IMG/VR virus record: IMGVR_UViG_3300043254_000051
Coordinates: 1 to 37,999 of that record
DNA: 37,999 nt
From: a virus
Strand: one strand, 5' to 3'
The notes beneath the pieces were generated by a model. It made no database searches. It saw only the letters and a list, made by a program, of their open reading frames with translations, and was not told the DNA's origin. Positions 16,512 through 23,570 of this stretch are shown here, in pieces (the first letter of the stretch is position 1; every line of letters starts with the position of its first letter). A program made the translations under genes and the position numbers.

Positions 16512-17557
16512 GGACCGATGCCTCTAAATTTCACGACCTTACCGCTTGGGAGAACAACGTCTAATGTAGCGCCCGGTGGAAGCATCTTCGGTAGCAATTT
16601 GGTGCAGGTATCACATATGTCCGGATTATTTATGTAAAGGGTACCCTGCATGAGTTCTTGATCGCGCATAATAGCGGCAGCGTGGCCTTCTACGTGTGAC
16701 TTAGTAATCAAGTCGAATCCAGAGCTCTCCGGCGGCATATTTGCTGCCGGGCCATCATATCCGCTTTCCAGTTCAATCGGAGAATGGTTTGGGATATCGA
16801 GAATTCCAGAGGTCTTGCCTCCTGTGTATGGCGCCAGTTTTGGCGGTAGGCCGCCCGGAAATGGTAGCTTTGGTTGCGGTTCAACTGTATCGGGCGGTCC
16901 GGACGGCGCTTTCGCTGGAGCTTCTGGTGTCGGTAAAGGTTCGCTTGGAGGCGAAACCCGGGGCAACCCTCGCGGAAATGGAAGCTCAGGTGGTCCGCCT
17001 TCCCCGCCACCACCGCCAAACTCCGGTCTTTCCCAAGGCTTATGCCTGGGATCCATCATAACCGGCACGACGTTGGGAGCTTCGGGTGCCGTTGTCGCCG
17101 GCGCAAACCAACCGGGATTTGGCGGTTCACCGGCGCGCGGATGTTTTGCAGGATCCCAATTCGCTTTGAGCAAACGACTGCGGTGGAGCTCTGAAGCGCG
17201 CCGCATAATGTCGTCGGCGGATTCGACGCCTTTCGCGAGCGATGGCGGGTTGGGGAATTGCATCTGCACAGTGGCAATCGCGGCTATCGCGAGATCGCCG
17301 CGATTGAGAGCGTTTGCAATGATCGCTAGTGCGCTAGCCTTTGTCGTGACATCGATCGGAAGCCGGTAGCGTGTCGTCAGTTCATGGTTGAGCTCGGTAA
17401 CCGGCCGAACGGTCCACCAGTTGCCCGCGCCACCAATGTTCGCGCGCTCAAGCAGCGGCACGCCGCCGGCAAAAGCACCTTGCGCATCGCACGAAATGCC
17501 ACCGTCATCCCCGGTGGCCGAAAGCGAAAACGCGCGCAATCCTCGCAACGTGAGCAT
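16508..17557 (-). CDS. SCP1.201/DddA-like cytosine deaminase toxin
   Basis: A 349-residue polymorphic toxin. The C-terminal domain (about 260-349) has the deaminase active-site pattern: His288 and Glu290 in SHVEGHAAA, and Cys315 and Cys318 in NPDICDTC, followed by KMLPPGATLDVVLP. This is the SCP1.201-like layout, whose best-known member, DddA, deaminates cytosine in double-stranded DNA. Residues about 1-155 form a helical pre-toxin region ending in DPAKHPRAGEPPNPGWFAP, and 155-250 is a Pro/Gly-rich linker. This N-terminus differs from the MKPPLPRT module of the other toxins. ATG 17557 is preceded by GGAG at good spacing. All four zinc and catalytic residues are present, so the enzyme may be active. 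The Imm1 gene follows directly. Whether it prefers single- or double-stranded DNA or a free nucleotide cannot be told from sequence. Confidence 0.85.
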   Translation of the reverse strand: MLTLRGLRAFSLSATGDDGGISCDAQGAFAGGVPLLERANIGGAGNWWTVRPVTELNHELTTRYRLPIDVTTKASALAIIANALNRGDLAIAAIATVQMQFPNPPSLAKGVESADDIMRRASELHRSRLLKANWDPAKHPRAGEPPNPGWFAPATTAPEAPNVVPVMMDPRHKPWERPEFGGGGGEGGPPELPFPRGLPRVSPPSEPLPTPEAPAKAPSGPPDTVEPQPKLPFPGGLPPKLAPYTGGKTSGILDIPNHSPIELESGYDGPAANMPPESSGFDLITKSHVEGHAAAIMRDQELMQGTLYINNPDICDTCTKLLPKMLPPGATLDVVLPSGKVVKFRGIGP

Positions 17558-17613
17558 GCGGTCGTCTCCGTTCGGTCTTTGCGGATGCAAAAAGGAAAGC
17601 CCCGGCGCTAATC

Positions 17614-18087
17614 TCAGAGGATTGCTTCGCCGACCGCCTCGCTCAATCCCCCAGCAATGTCCTCCGCCATCTCCGCCAACGACGACCGCAGATAAGACCG
17701 CTCCGGCGTCGTCACCGCCGGCAGGTTCACCCGTGCCGCGAAAACCCGCTTACCGCCCACCACGAAGGCGAGCGCCTTGGCTTTGTCCGGCACGATCTCG
17801 TGCGGCGGAATGGTGCCGCCGAATTCCTGAATCGCGGCGTATTTGACGTCGCCGGATGTGCCGATGCGGACCGAGACGTCGGTCGACGATTCGTCGACCG
17901 ACGCGATGATCGAGCTCGCCAGCGCGCCGCTCCGCATATTGAGCACGCCGCCGGAAAGCTTCTGCTGGATCTTCGCTTCCAGCGCCACGGCAAGCACGTT
18001 GGCCTTGCTCGCGAGCGCCTGGCGCACCCGGTCGGGCATGCCGGCAAGGCTGGCGCTGTAATCGTCGCGCAGATCGAGCTGAAACAT
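17614..18087 (-). CDS. HK97 gp10-like neck / tail completion protein
   Basis: A 157-residue protein whose ATG overlaps the stop of the connector gene (ATGA). An N-terminal helix (residues about 15-45), then a SGALASSIIAS segment, a KYAAIQEFGGTIPPHEIVP segment and the C-terminal YLRSSLAEMAEDI are typical of HK97 gp10-like proteins that sit at the head-tail joint. No defects seen. Confidence 0.85.
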   Translation of the reverse strand: MFQLDLRDDYSASLAGMPDRVRQALASKANVLAVALEAKIQQKLSGGVLNMRSGALASSIIASVDESSTDVSVRIGTSGDVKYAAIQEFGGTIPPHEIVPDKAKALAFVVGGKRVFAARVNLPAVTTPERSYLRSSLAEMAEDIAGGLSEAVGEAIL

Positions 18088-18917
18088 CACGCCCCCACCA
18101 CGCTGCGATACGGATCGAGCGAGGCGCGGACGAAATCCGGAATATCCTTCAGGCTGTACGACGCCGTCTGCTGGCCCTGCACGGTCTGCGCGCTCTGGCC
18201 GACGCGAGTGCGGTAGCGATAGCGTTCCGCCACCCATTCGATACAGGCATTGTTGATCGCGGCCGGAATAAAGCCGTAGGAAATCAGCACCGCGGCGCCG
18301 GCATCGGCGGCCGCGAACGTGTACACGCCGTTGGCGACCGCATATTCGCCCGCGGCCGGATTGCTCGCCACCGCCACAAGCGGAGCGCCGTTGGCGTAAG
18401 TGACGCCGGCATCGCTGGCCCACGGCCCGAGCGGCGCCGCCGCCGCGACGCTATACGGTCCCGGCGAAGCCGGCACGCTCGCCGCTTCGTTCTCGACCGC
18501 ATAGCCGGCCGAGTAATCGACCACGACGTTTTGCCGGCCCTTGCGAAAGTATGTGCGAAACACATCGAGCGCCTGCGGCCGGCCGGGCGGCAAGCCGTCC
18601 CAGGATTCGAGCAAATAGCCTTTGGCGGACGGCATACCGACCGGCGCGGCCGCAGGCACGACGGCCGTGTCGATCAACAACGTGACGACTTGCAGCACCG
18701 GATAATGGCGCAGGAACAGGCGCGTCTTGTCGTTGCCGTCGAGCCACTCCATGAACAGCCGCGGCGTCAATGACGGCCGGCCGAGATAAGCGGTGATGGC
18801 GCCGCTCACATCGGTGATCAGGCGCGCGATCAGCGCGTCGTCCGACGTGCCTATGCCGCTCGAGCCGGCGAGCCAGGTTTTGACGTCGGCAAGCGTGGCG
18901 AGATCGGATGCGGCCAT
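18087..18917 (-). CDS. Head-tail connector (gp6-like) with inserted decoration domain
   Basis: A 276-residue protein with the N-terminal ATLADVKTWL and the SGAITAYLGRP region of phage gp6-like head-tail adaptors, and the usual C-terminal VAERYRYRTRVG and SYSLKDIPDFV helices. It is longer than a normal adaptor because residues about 150-215 are an insert (YANGAPLVAVASNPAAG, YAVANGVYTFAAAD, AAVLISYGF) closely related to the module inside the tail tube protein at 14721-15461. ATG 18917 is chosen because it begins the conserved fold; a longer open frame upstream overlaps the small head gene and looks spurious. Confidence 0.85.
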   Translation of the reverse strand: MAASDLATLADVKTWLAGSSGIGTSDDALIARLITDVSGAITAYLGRPSLTPRLFMEWLDGNDKTRLFLRHYPVLQVVTLLIDTAVVPAAAPVGMPSAKGYLLESWDGLPPGRPQALDVFRTYFRKGRQNVVVDYSAGYAVENEAASVPASPGPYSVAAAAPLGPWASDAGVTYANGAPLVAVASNPAAGEYAVANGVYTFAAADAGAAVLISYGFIPAAINNACIEWVAERYRYRTRVGQSAQTVQGQQTASYSLKDIPDFVRASLDPYRSVVGA

Positions 18918-18919
18918 TG

Positions 18920-19129
18920 TCAATCCTCCGCAGCGGTCTTTTTCGCAGCCGCCCGCGGGCGCCGCGGCGCGGCTTTGGGTTTCTGCTCGGCGCCGGTTTC
19001 GACGAAGCCAAAACACTCGATCAACAGCGCGCCGATCCCGGCCTCGACCTCGTAGACGCCCTCGCGCGACGCAATGACGACGCCGGCGACGCAAGGATCG
19101 CCGACGCCTTCCGGCGCTTTCAGTTTCAT
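18920..19129 (-). CDS. Small conserved head-region protein
   Basis: A 69-residue protein that ends two bases before the connector start. The first 45 residues (GVYEVEAGIGALLIECFGF) look like a small beta-rich domain and the C-terminal 20 are basic and Ala/Pro-rich (PRRPRAAAKKTAAED). Small genes of this sort often precede the connector in alphaproteobacterial phages; function unknown to me. Confidence 0.6.
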   Translation of the reverse strand: MKLKAPEGVGDPCVAGVVIASREGVYEVEAGIGALLIECFGFVETGAEQKPKAAPRRPRAAAKKTAAED

Positions 19130-19263
19130 GGCATGCCTCGTGATTTTCAGGTGAGCGCACCGGTTGGCACAGCTCGTGGCTCAGCACGCAGGCGGCCTCG
19201 GCACGGCCGGCCGGCTGCCGATCAAGATATCAGAATAATTGGAGCATGATCGTGCTTCGTCCG

Positions 19264-19818
19264 CTAACAGATGTCGACAAAATAAAAATGTCCGAATGCG
19301 TGGGATTCGACATGAAGGTCGAGCCGAAGATTCTTGGTTCTTTCCTTCCAGTCCTCAGATAGCGCATCGGACATTATCGTATCGCCCTCATCATAGGCCA
19401 ACCCGGTGTTGCAGGGTGTGCTGCCCGACCACCGCCACACGGTAAATTTCGGCTCCGGCAGCTTCGATATTTCATCGAGGTAATAAGGGTACGAAGCAAA
19501 AAGATGAATGTAGTCGCCGGCCCTCTGGCCGCCGGGCCAGGCGAAATCAAGACACAATATCACGGCGATCACGCTTAACGGCAACACGAGGGTCGATACC
19601 AGCCGGCGCCAAGCTTGCTCATAGAGCCATACCGCGCACAGTGTGACGGCCAGCACCACCACCCCCACCCAGAGCGTGAGGATCGCTGAAGCCACCATTG
19701 GCGGCAAAATGAGCCGCCCGAACCAAACGAGGACACAAGCTATCGGAAAGGCAACGGCGAGGATGGCTGGCCAATAAAGGATTCGATCGCGACCTTCGCC
19801 TTGCACTTCGAACCTCAC
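19264..19818 (-). CDS. Membrane immunity protein of the orphan toxin tip
   Basis: A 184-residue protein with four hydrophobic segments (starting at RILYWPAILAVAFPIACVLV) and a C-terminal soluble part with WKERTKNLRLDLHVES and FGHFYFVD. It belongs to the same family as the proteins at 30786-31319, 31405-31689 and 32889-33137. All have an LYWP first membrane segment and, where not truncated, an AWRRL(V/L)S(T)...LPLSV turn. Every well-preserved copy follows the same kind of toxin C-terminus, so immunity to that toxin is the likely role. The GTG start at 19818 lies next to the toxin stop. A membrane immunity protein suggests that the toxin acts in the membrane or periplasm. Confidence 0.7.
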   Translation of the reverse strand: MRFEVQGEGRDRILYWPAILAVAFPIACVLVWFGRLILPPMVASAILTLWVGVVVLAVTLCAVWLYEQAWRRLVSTLVLPLSVIAVILCLDFAWPGGQRAGDYIHLFASYPYYLDEISKLPEPKFTVWRWSGSTPCNTGLAYDEGDTIMSDALSEDWKERTKNLRLDLHVESHAFGHFYFVDIC

Positions 19819-20220
19819 TCATCGCTTCGATCGAACGCGCCCGGACTCATATAGATCGTAGCCCCTCAGATTATCCTCAATATCTTGTTTGGTCGAGTGC
19901 ACGTAAGATTCATCCATCATTTCGCTGGGACCAAATTTGGATTTAAGTGAGGCGTAAAAGTCCGCAAACGCCAGGGCATCCTCCCTGCTGACGCCGGCCG
20001 CAGCCATGAAAATACCCGTAGCGATGCTCGTATAGTGGCGGTAATCGCGAACATAGTGTGAGTCGAAGCGTTCGGCGTCCAAAGAGCCGCCATGGATGAA
20101 TGGAGCCAATTGCGAAGCAATTTTCGCCGCCAGACCGGCCATAGCGCTCGGCTCCAATAGGCCGGCCGCCGCCTGCTTATTGAATTGATGGATATTCGCA
20201 GCCAAGGAATGAGCGGCCAT
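19819..20220 (-). CDS. Orphan toxin C-terminus (membrane-immunity type)
   Basis: This frame encodes the same C-terminal domain as the toxin at 31697-32788 (shared pattern: FDAERFD, VRDYRHYTSIATG, FMAAAGVSRED, then VEDNL/IEDNL and GYDLYESGR), but it has no MKPPLPRT module or linker. Homology begins at about 20235, right after the DUF2019 gene. The first ATG is 20220, preceded by a purine-rich GGAAGCGGGG, so a 133-residue orphan toxin could be made. It is followed directly by its membrane immunity gene. It looks like a displaced older tip pushed downstream when the HNH cassette arrived. The catalytic function of the domain is unknown to me. Confidence 0.65.
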   Translation of the reverse strand: MAAHSLAANIHQFNKQAAAGLLEPSAMAGLAAKIASQLAPFIHGGSLDAERFDSHYVRDYRHYTSIATGIFMAAAGVSREDALAFADFYASLKSKFGPSEMMDESYVHSTKQDIEDNLRGYDLYESGRVRSKR

Positions 20221-20261
20221 CCCCGCTTCCGCGTATTTTTCCGGAAATGACTTCTGCGCCG

Positions 20262-20633
20262 CTATTTCGGGACAAATATGCCGCGATCGAGGCTCACAAG
20301 GCACATGCCGGCATCGCCTGCATATGGCTGCCGGCCCCAAGCCTCAATGGCCTGAAGCATTTTCCGAGCAGCCTCTGGCGCAACAGCGAGTGTCGTCTTG
20401 GCCGCCATCAAACGAACCCACAAATTCGGGTGGTCGAAAAGGGTGAGCAGCGCTCGCCGCTGATCGCCGGGTCGCCGTTTCAATTCCTGCTTAACTGCGT
20501 TCATTTGCAAATAAAGACGGTTATATTTTGCATTGTCGTCGTCGAACACCGCCTTATCTTCCTCGATGCCGAGCGCTGCGAAGCGCTCGACCAATTGAGC
20601 GATGGTGAGATTGTCAAGATCGGTATCTTTCAC
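20262..20633 (-). CDS. DUF2019-like immunity protein of the HNH toxin
   Basis: A 123-residue protein with the DUF2019 pattern: LVERFAALGIEED, YNRLYLQMNAVKQELKRR, HPNLWVRLMAAKTTLAVAP and a C-terminal GDAGMCLVSLDRGIF. The GTG start at 20633 overlaps the stop of the HNH toxin as GTGA, the arrangement expected of a cognate immunity gene. DUF2019 proteins are helical repeat-like proteins often found behind toxin genes. A longer frame upstream exists but starts inside the toxin and is less likely. Confidence 0.75.
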   Translation of the reverse strand: MKDTDLDNLTIAQLVERFAALGIEEDKAVFDDDNAKYNRLYLQMNAVKQELKRRPGDQRRALLTLFDHPNLWVRLMAAKTTLAVAPEAARKMLQAIEAWGRQPYAGDAGMCLVSLDRGIFVPK

Positions 20634-21505
20634 GGCCTGAGCACTCCAAACCTGATTAGGGCATCGATGCCAACGCGGCGGCGATCCTCCCAACTTTTTC
20701 CCCTCAGATAATCCCTCGGCGACAGTTCTCCGAATTCGTCATTCCCTCTGCCATACCAACCGTTGATCTGCCAGTGCTTCAGGGTCGGAATGCGCACCAA
20801 GTTATCGGGCCCATCGATTTTCTCATCAGAGAACCCCTCCTTCCTCGCAGGAGTTTGCTCGACGATATGATGGATATCGTATCCAACTTGTGGATTTAGC
20901 ACATCCTGCTGTAGCTCTATTAGGGTCTTCGGTGGCGAAAGATAGGCACGTATGTACGGTAACGCCCGGGTTGTCATCCAAAAAGCCGCTTGCAAGAGTC
21001 GGAGATATCTTCCCGCTACCCCTTTTCCTGCCGTCGCCAGCCAATACGCAGCAGCTTTGATAAAGGCATTGAGACCGTTTGCGGTCGCCGGAGGCCGTGC
21101 CGGAATTGGCGGTGGCTCTTCAAGCGGCGGACCTTGGTTGTGGCCCACGCCGGGCGGATCATTTGCCGCGTATTGACCGCCCGGCTTCCACGTATTGTCG
21201 GGCGTCGCATCGGAAATGACGGCGCCATCTCCGCCCTCTCTTGTCCACTGTCCGCCATCGGAATTGCCTGCAGGCACACGTGGCTCGTCGGGACTAAAGC
21301 CGGCCTTGCGCAAATCAAGAATTAGCTCGTGAACGATTTGCGCGATCAGCTCGCTTTCAGTGTGCGTTGTTGCAGGTTCTGTTTGCCGCCTAACTTGCTC
21401 ATCCTGTTTCGGCGCGGCGAGCACGCGGATGGCTTTCGCGATCTCAAGCTGTACATGCAGCGTTCGTGGAACAGCGCTCAGGATACGTGGAAGTGAGGGC
21501 TTCAT
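20630..21505 (-). CDS. HNH-nuclease polymorphic toxin on the MKPPLPRT-type module
   Basis: A 291-residue protein. The N-terminus (MKPSLPRILSAVPRTLHVQLE, residues 1-30) is the shared module of this locus. The linker PDEPRVPAGNSDGGQWT is at about 72-88, and GVGHNQGPPLE, a motif common before Rhizobiales toxins, is at 119-129. A hydrophobic helical stretch spans 145-190. The C-terminus (205-291) is an HNH/HHH-type nuclease: His212-His213 in YDIHHIVEQ, Asn235 in DNLVRIP and His244 in LKHWQI. This would cut nucleic acid in the target cell; the hydrophobic stretch might help membrane passage. DUF2019 immunity follows with a 4-base overlap. No defects seen, so this may be the active cassette of the capsid island. 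Confidence 0.82.
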   Translation of the reverse strand: MKPSLPRILSAVPRTLHVQLEIAKAIRVLAAPKQDEQVRRQTEPATTHTESELIAQIVHELILDLRKAGFSPDEPRVPAGNSDGGQWTREGGDGAVISDATPDNTWKPGGQYAANDPPGVGHNQGPPLEEPPPIPARPPATANGLNAFIKAAAYWLATAGKGVAGRYLRLLQAAFWMTTRALPYIRAYLSPPKTLIELQQDVLNPQVGYDIHHIVEQTPARKEGFSDEKIDGPDNLVRIPTLKHWQINGWYGRGNDEFGELSPRDYLRGKSWEDRRRVGIDALIRFGVLRP

Positions 21506-21573
21506 GCGCTTGTCCTCCGCGACGAGTCACGCGGGGCCGCTCCGGCGATTTGTGCGGCCGCGAGGCGAGTTGG

Positions 21574-21638
21574 ATGCCGGGTCAAGGCCGCGCATGACGC
21601 GGAAAGGCGTGCGAGCGGCCCTTAAGGCGGCCGCTCGC
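21574..21638. repeat. REP-like element and short palindrome
   Basis: Two structures sit in the gap before the HNH toxin. The sequence at 21574-21600 resembles the GATGC(C/G)CGGGTCAAGCCCG...CATGACG type of dispersed palindromic repeat common in Bradyrhizobium-like genomes, here degenerate; a better copy is at 25918-25936. A perfect 10-base stem with an 8-base loop follows (21611-21620 with 21629-21638). Neither has a U-run on the minus strand. Confidence 0.5.
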
Positions 21639-21685
21639 TGCACTCGCGTCCAATTTTTCTTGCAGTTGGACAGGGTCAAACGCGC

Positions 21686-21777
21686 TCACCCCGCAGCGAT
21701 ATTGGCAATCACCGCCATGGACGGCGAGAAATAGTGCTGCAGCACCTCGTCGGCATAAACGCCAATTTCGCAGCAGT
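21686..21777 (-). pseudogene. Displaced remnant of the capsid 3' end (older copy)
   Basis: About 28 codons plus a stop match the end of the major capsid gene: GVYADEVLQHYFSPSMAV then IANIAAG. Differences from the intact gene include Ser for Pro, Ile for Thr, and TGA instead of TAA. It is more diverged than the copy at 23234-23510, suggesting an older event. It directly follows a small immunity-like gene and precedes the HNH toxin gene, so it marks a cassette boundary. Confidence 0.82.
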
Positions 21778-21797
21778 AGTGGGCGATAAACTGCTCA

Positions 21798-22040
21798 CTA
21801 CCTGTATTTTCCGTGCCTGGCGATACTCGCTTCCACCTCGACATTTAACTCCGGATGCGCCGCCAACGCCTTGTTGATCAGCGCAACGCCAATCGCGTCG
21901 ATCGCAGCTGCGATCCCACGCGAATAATCCTTGTATTCTTCGGGACTGCATCGCTGCTTCAGAATCCCCAGAAACTGCTGCAGTTCTGAGCTGCTGCGAA
22001 ACGCAGTTTTGATCATATCTCGCGCTAAATCGACATCCAC
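21798..22040 (-). CDS. Small helical protein, possible second immunity gene
   Basis: An 80-residue helical protein (LARDMIKTAF, ELQQFLGILKQRCSPEEYKDY, then an AIDAIGVALINKALAAHPEL segment). It starts with GTG and GAGG upstream. It lies between the Imm32-like gene and the capsid remnant, in the immunity part of the His/Trp toxin cassette. I do not recognise the family firmly; small helical proteins of this kind occur beside rhizobial toxin genes. It may be a spare immunity gene of a lost toxin. Confidence 0.55.
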   Translation of the reverse strand: MDVDLARDMIKTAFRSSSELQQFLGILKQRCSPEEYKDYSRGIAAAIDAIGVALINKALAAHPELNVEVEASIARHGKYR

Positions 22041-22090
22041 GTGCGACCTCAGCCAAGGATTGCCCTCAGGCGCCCATCCGTCCGCGCCCG

Positions 22091-22306
22091 TTAGTCACCG
22101 CCCGTTGTAATGATGACCTCGCCGATGGCTTCCTTTCCCCAGGGATTTTTCTCGCTGAGCTCACGTCCTCCATTCGAGGGAGTCCGGAGGTGAAGGTGGC
22201 CGCTGGATCGAACCTTCTCCAGAGCCGCGATCAAGGTCGCCAACCCTTCGCTGTCACAAGAAATCTGAATCGCTCGCCCTTCGTTCGCAAGCTCAAAACT
22301 CAGCAT
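22091..22306 (-). CDS. Imm32-like immunity protein
   Basis: A 71-residue protein with ISCDSEGLATLIAALEKV, then GHLHLRTPSNGGRELSE and a C-terminal GEVIITTGGD. This resembles the small Imm32 group (a DxEGL helix, an H-x-HL strand and a final hydrophobic strand); the match is from memory and moderate. ATG 22306 is preferred to an upstream TTG because GGAG lies six bases before it. As the first gene after the His/Trp-rich toxin, it is the likely cognate immunity protein. Confidence 0.6.
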   Translation of the reverse strand: MLSFELANEGRAIQISCDSEGLATLIAALEKVRSSGHLHLRTPSNGGRELSEKNPWGKEAIGEVIITTGGD

Positions 22307-22405
22307 CTGATTCTCCAGTCGCGGCGGTGACAATTTAGTAAGATACTTTGAATTTAGTCGATTTAATAAGCCACACGGTCGCTGGCAATCCCTGCCGTAA
22401 ATTTT

Positions 22406-23104
22406 TTATCCTGGAATTAATACGGGTGCGGTTGGAAAGACTGGGAATGGTTCGATTGGCAGAATGGGCTCGGGGATGACTGGAATAAACGGATTGGGCG
22501 TCCAAGGGGGCTGGTCGCCATTGGGATCAGACAACGACTGATCCGACTCTGGTTGTCTCTTTTGTGTGGGCCAGGGTTTCTTCGAGTTTGGAGGCCATCT
22601 GTCCCCATCGTCCGTGTCCCAGTGCCGCCAGTGAAAGTCATCCTCCGGATGCACGGTGAACCTTCTACCATCCGGATCTTCCAGCCAGTATGTACCGTTC
22701 GGCCATTGGCCCTGTTTCCAGGTATTTGGATCGTAGCCTGGCGGAGGCGGAGGAAAATACGGACCACCTGCAACTACTATCTCACCATCCTTAGGTCTGA
22801 ACTGTCCTCCCTTGCCGTCGGGTGTTCGTGCCGGCCAGCCGGGATGTACTGGATCATCGACCGCCGCCTTCGTGGCCTTCGCGCTTACCGCGCGAGATCG
22901 TGAGCGCGTCAATAGCCACTGGCGACATGCCTCGCGGAGCTCTCGTCCGATTTGCTCGTCCAGCGCGCTGATCTGCGCCTTTTCCGCGCACGACGGAGGT
23001 TGCACGTGCTTGTCCAAGAGCGTGTGGATTGCCTTGACGATCTCGAGCTCCACGTGCGGCAATCGCGGCACGGCGCTCAAGGTGCGCGGCAGCGGTGGTT
23101 TCAT
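22406..23104 (-). CDS. Polymorphic toxin with His/Trp-rich C-terminal domain
   Basis: A 232-residue protein. Residues 1-35 are the shared module (MKPPLPRTLSAVPRLPHVE), 40-70 a helical part, and 84-104 a linker of the variant form DDPVHPGWPARTPDGKGGQF. The C-terminal domain (about 122-183) has aromatic and histidine motifs: YDPNTWKQGQWPNG, TVHPEDDFHWRHWD (His152, His158, His161) and RWPPNSKKPWPTQKR. Such compact His-rich tips are usually nucleases, but I cannot name the family. After it comes a Pro-rich tail (190-232), an unusual end for a toxin. Followed by the Imm32-like gene. Confidence 0.68.
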   Translation of the reverse strand: MKPPLPRTLSAVPRLPHVELEIVKAIHTLLDKHVQPPSCAEKAQISALDEQIGRELREACRQWLLTRSRSRAVSAKATKAAVDDPVHPGWPARTPDGKGGQFRPKDGEIVVAGGPYFPPPPPGYDPNTWKQGQWPNGTYWLEDPDGRRFTVHPEDDFHWRHWDTDDGDRWPPNSKKPWPTQKRQPESDQSLSDPNGDQPPWTPNPFIPVIPEPILPIEPFPVFPTAPVLIPG

Positions 23105-23233
23105 GTGCCTGATCTCGTGAGGACGTCATTGTCGGCATGACCCGGCAATCCACACGGCGACAAAGCCACATGGATGCACGGGTCACGCCAACGCTTGACG
23201 GACGAGGAAGAGCCGAGAAAATGCGGGGCAGAC

Positions 23234-23510
23234 TTACCCCGCTGCGATATTGGCGATCACCGCCATGGACGGCGGGAAATAATGCTGCAGCACCTCGTCG
23301 GCATAGACGCCGGTCTCGTAACGGCGCGCCCGCGGCGGCCATTCGATCTGGTAGTAGTCCTGCCGGGTGCGCACCTGCACGACGTTGCCGACGTTCGACA
23401 GCGGATACGGCAGAGTGCGCGAGGTCATCAGCAGCGCGCCCGCCGGCATGTTGGGATGCACGCGGATGTCGAGCACTTTTGGGCCGGCCATGGAGAACTT
23501 GTTGAGATAG
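23234..23510 (-). pseudogene. Displaced copy of the capsid 3' end (recent)
   Basis: 277 bases match the 3' end of the capsid gene (25990-26266), with about nine differences counted by eye, including the stop codon (TAA in both). The frame is open and starts within YLNKFSMAGPKV, so an 85-residue piece could begin at the internal ATG, but there is no reason to expect a functional product. It lies after the lipase gene and before the next MKPPLPRT toxin. Its high similarity to the intact gene suggests a recent duplication or import by recombination, or ongoing gene conversion. Confidence 0.9.
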
Positions 23511-23570
23511 AATACTTGCCGCCTCGGCTAATCGCGAGGTCGACGACTTACTGTGTCAGCAGACGAGTTG

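Noticed and set aside
18087-19187. Longer connector gene starting at 19187
   Set aside because: The extra N-terminal part is Arg-rich shadow sequence over the small head gene; the conserved fold begins at ATG 18917.
23234-23510. A separate minor capsid protein of 85 residues
   Set aside because: It is about 97 percent the same as the capsid 3' end and begins in the middle of the fold, so it is a displaced copy.
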